Origin: an uncultured Bacteroidota bacterium
Lineage (GTDB): Bacteria; Bacteroidota; Bacteroidia; Chitinophagales; Saprospiraceae
Reading direction: 5' to 3'
Length of the DNA: 6,531 nucleotides
Assembly: GCA_937926185.1 (NCBI GenBank)
Contig: CALEYM010000251.1
Location: 1-6,531 of the forward strand
Positions 5,651 through 6,531 of this stretch are shown one piece after another. Numbering within the stretch: the stretch's first letter is position 1; every line of letters begins with the position of its first letter. A program made the position numbers and the translations under genes. The notes under the pieces are model-generated. The model did not search any database, was not told the DNA's origin, and saw nothing but the letters and a program-made list of their open reading frames with translations.

Positions 5651-6412
5651 CTACCCTGTCAGCAGCACGGCGATCAGATAGTCGGCGAGCAGGATCAGGA
5701 TATCGCTGTACACCACGGCCCGGGTACTGGCCTGCCCCAATTCGATGCTTCCGCCCTCCACAAAATATCCCTGATAACAGGAAACGGTGGTGAGAATGAT
5801 TGAAAACACCAGCGCTTTCACGTACATCATAAACACGTTGTACTCGTCGAAAAACGAGCGCAGGCCCTGAATATATTCGTCGTCGGTAATCAGTTCGGTG
5901 GGCACACTGGCCACATAACCGCCGAGAATGGCTACACAGGCTGAAAAAGTGACCAGCAGTGGAATGGCCACCATGGCGCCGATCAGTTTTGGCCGGATCA
6001 GGTAGGCCGCCGTGTTGACGCCCATCACTTCCATGGCGTCGATATGTTCTTTTTGCCGCATGCCGCCGATCTCGGCGGTCATGTTGGAGCCGACTTTACC
6101 GGCCAGTACCAGGCAGGTAATGGTAGGAGAAAGTTCGATAATCGCCAGGTCGCGTACAATGTAGCCAATGTAGTAGCGGGGGATCAGCTGCCCGTCCAAC
6201 TGGTAAGCGAATTGCACTGCCGCCACCGCGCCGATAAAAATAGAGATCAGGCATACGATCATCAGGGAGCCGACGCCGATATCGTTCATCTGCCGCATCG
6301 TCTCTTTCCAGTACATGGAAAACTTTTCAGGCCGGCCCAGGGCGTGCCGCATCATGATCAGATAACGGCCAAAATGGTAGAGATAATTGTATCGCTTAAC
6401 GAGTGCAGTCAT
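5651..6412 (-). CDS. mlaE: MlaE-family ABC transporter permease (lipid transport)
   Basis: Inner-membrane permease of an MCE/Mla-type lipid transporter, which with MlaF-like ATPase and MlaD-like MCE partners moves phospholipids between inner and outer membranes. At 253 residues it has the usual family length. An amphipathic N-terminus is followed by hydrophobic segments at about 46-70, 86-108, 143-170, 194-218 and 232-251. The hallmark cytoplasmic loop, AEIGGMRQKEHIDAMEVMGV (113-132), is the predicted coupling region for the ATPase. LSPTITCLVLAGKVGSNM (94-111) and the ending YSDILILLADYLIAVLLTG are also typical. Start ATG 6412 fits the family N-terminus; no Shine-Dalgarno is visible. Family operons usually have the ATPase and MCE genes directly downstream. 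Here the next gene downstream is convergent and unrelated, so the partners are upstream beyond the edge or elsewhere. The gene is bracketed by inverted decamer arrays. Confidence 0.93.
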   Translation of the reverse strand: MTALVKRYNYLYHFGRYLIMMRHALGRPEKFSMYWKETMRQMNDIGVGSLMIVCLISIFIGAVAAVQFAYQLDGQLIPRYYIGYIVRDLAIIELSPTITCLVLAGKVGSNMTAEIGGMRQKEHIDAMEVMGVNTAAYLIRPKLIGAMVAIPLLVTFSACVAILGGYVASVPTELITDDEYIQGLRSFFDEYNVFMMYVKALVFSIILTTVSCYQGYFVEGGSIELGQASTRAVVYSDILILLADYLIAVLLTG

Positions 6413-6436
6413 GTTCCGCGTGATTTTTTAGCGGTT

Positions 6437-6463
6437 CAAAGGTTGGGATTTTTTCCAACTTTG
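6437..6463 (-). promoter_or_regulatory. Inverted repeat upstream of mlaE
   Basis: CAAAGGTTGG (6437-6446) and CCAACTTTG (6455-6463) pair through nine base pairs with a one-base bulge around the loop GATTTTTT. On the minus strand the left arm contains AACCTTTG, one mismatch from the TAnnTTTG -7 consensus, 24 bases before the mlaE ATG. No good -33 is visible. It may be an operator overlapping the promoter or a leader hairpin; function is unproven. Confidence 0.35.
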
Positions 6464-6480
6464 GGCGGGGAAAAATGGTT

Positions 6481-6531
6481 TATGAGGGTTTATGAGGGTT
6501 TATGAGGGTTTATGAGGGTTTATGAAGGTTT
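6481..6531 (-). repeat. Decamer tandem array B (CATAAACCYT on the minus strand), cut by the window edge
   Basis: Five complete 10-bp units read TATGAGGGTT four times and TATGAAGGTT once on the plus strand, plus one more base before the edge. On the minus strand this is the same CATAAACCYT unit as array A, so the two arrays are in inverted orientation on either side of mlaE, about 830 bases apart. The CCYT variation (CCCT or CCTT) occurs in both. Its full length is unknown because the window ends inside it. Confidence 0.9.

Noticed and set aside
5651..6412. mlaE as a truncated gene cut by the array
   Set aside because: The protein has the normal family length and a typical C-terminal membrane segment, so it appears complete.

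Overview
The window looks like chromosomal DNA of a Bacteroidota bacterium, possibly of the Saprospiria/Chitinophagia type, although the class is a guess. Four things point there: TAnnTTTG-type -7 promoter elements, the near absence of Shine-Dalgarno sequences before start codons, the sequence style of DnaE and MlaE, and short AT-rich tandem repeats (a heptamer and a decamer) between genes. Base composition is moderately GC-rich in the genes and AT-rich in the intergenic regions. No RNA gene, CRISPR array or insertion sequence was found.

Layout. (1) Positions 1-2065, minus strand: the N-terminal 688 residues of the replicative DNA polymerase III alpha subunit (dnaE), running off the left edge. 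A 28-bp heptamer repeat lies against its start codon, with a -7 promoter element further upstream. (2) Positions 2226-2876, plus strand: a toxin-antitoxin pair, higB then higA, behind an AT-rich leader rich in inverted repeats. Its codon use differs from the surrounding genes, so it looks like an acquired module. (3) Positions 3003-3620, minus strand: an unrecognised 205-residue soluble protein. Its promoter shares an identical 16-bp core with that of dnaE. (4) Positions 3882-5615, plus strand: a 577-residue iron-sulfur-type protein of the 2-hydroxyacyl-CoA dehydratase / CoA-activase-associated superfamily. (5) Positions 5651-6412, minus strand: an MlaE-type lipid-transport permease, convergent with the previous gene.

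The most unusual structure is at the right end. Two tandem arrays of the decamer CATAAACCYT lie on either side of mlaE in opposite orientations. The first supplies the last residues and stop codon of the dehydratase-like gene and also abuts the mlaE stop codon. The second runs off the right edge. mlaE has no ABC ATPase or MCE gene downstream, and the dehydratase-like gene has no adjacent activase, so both are separated from their usual partners, at least inside this window. The genes do not form one pathway: this is a mix of housekeeping genes, one mobile-type toxin-antitoxin module and repeat-bounded units. I found no clear evidence of a wholly new system.
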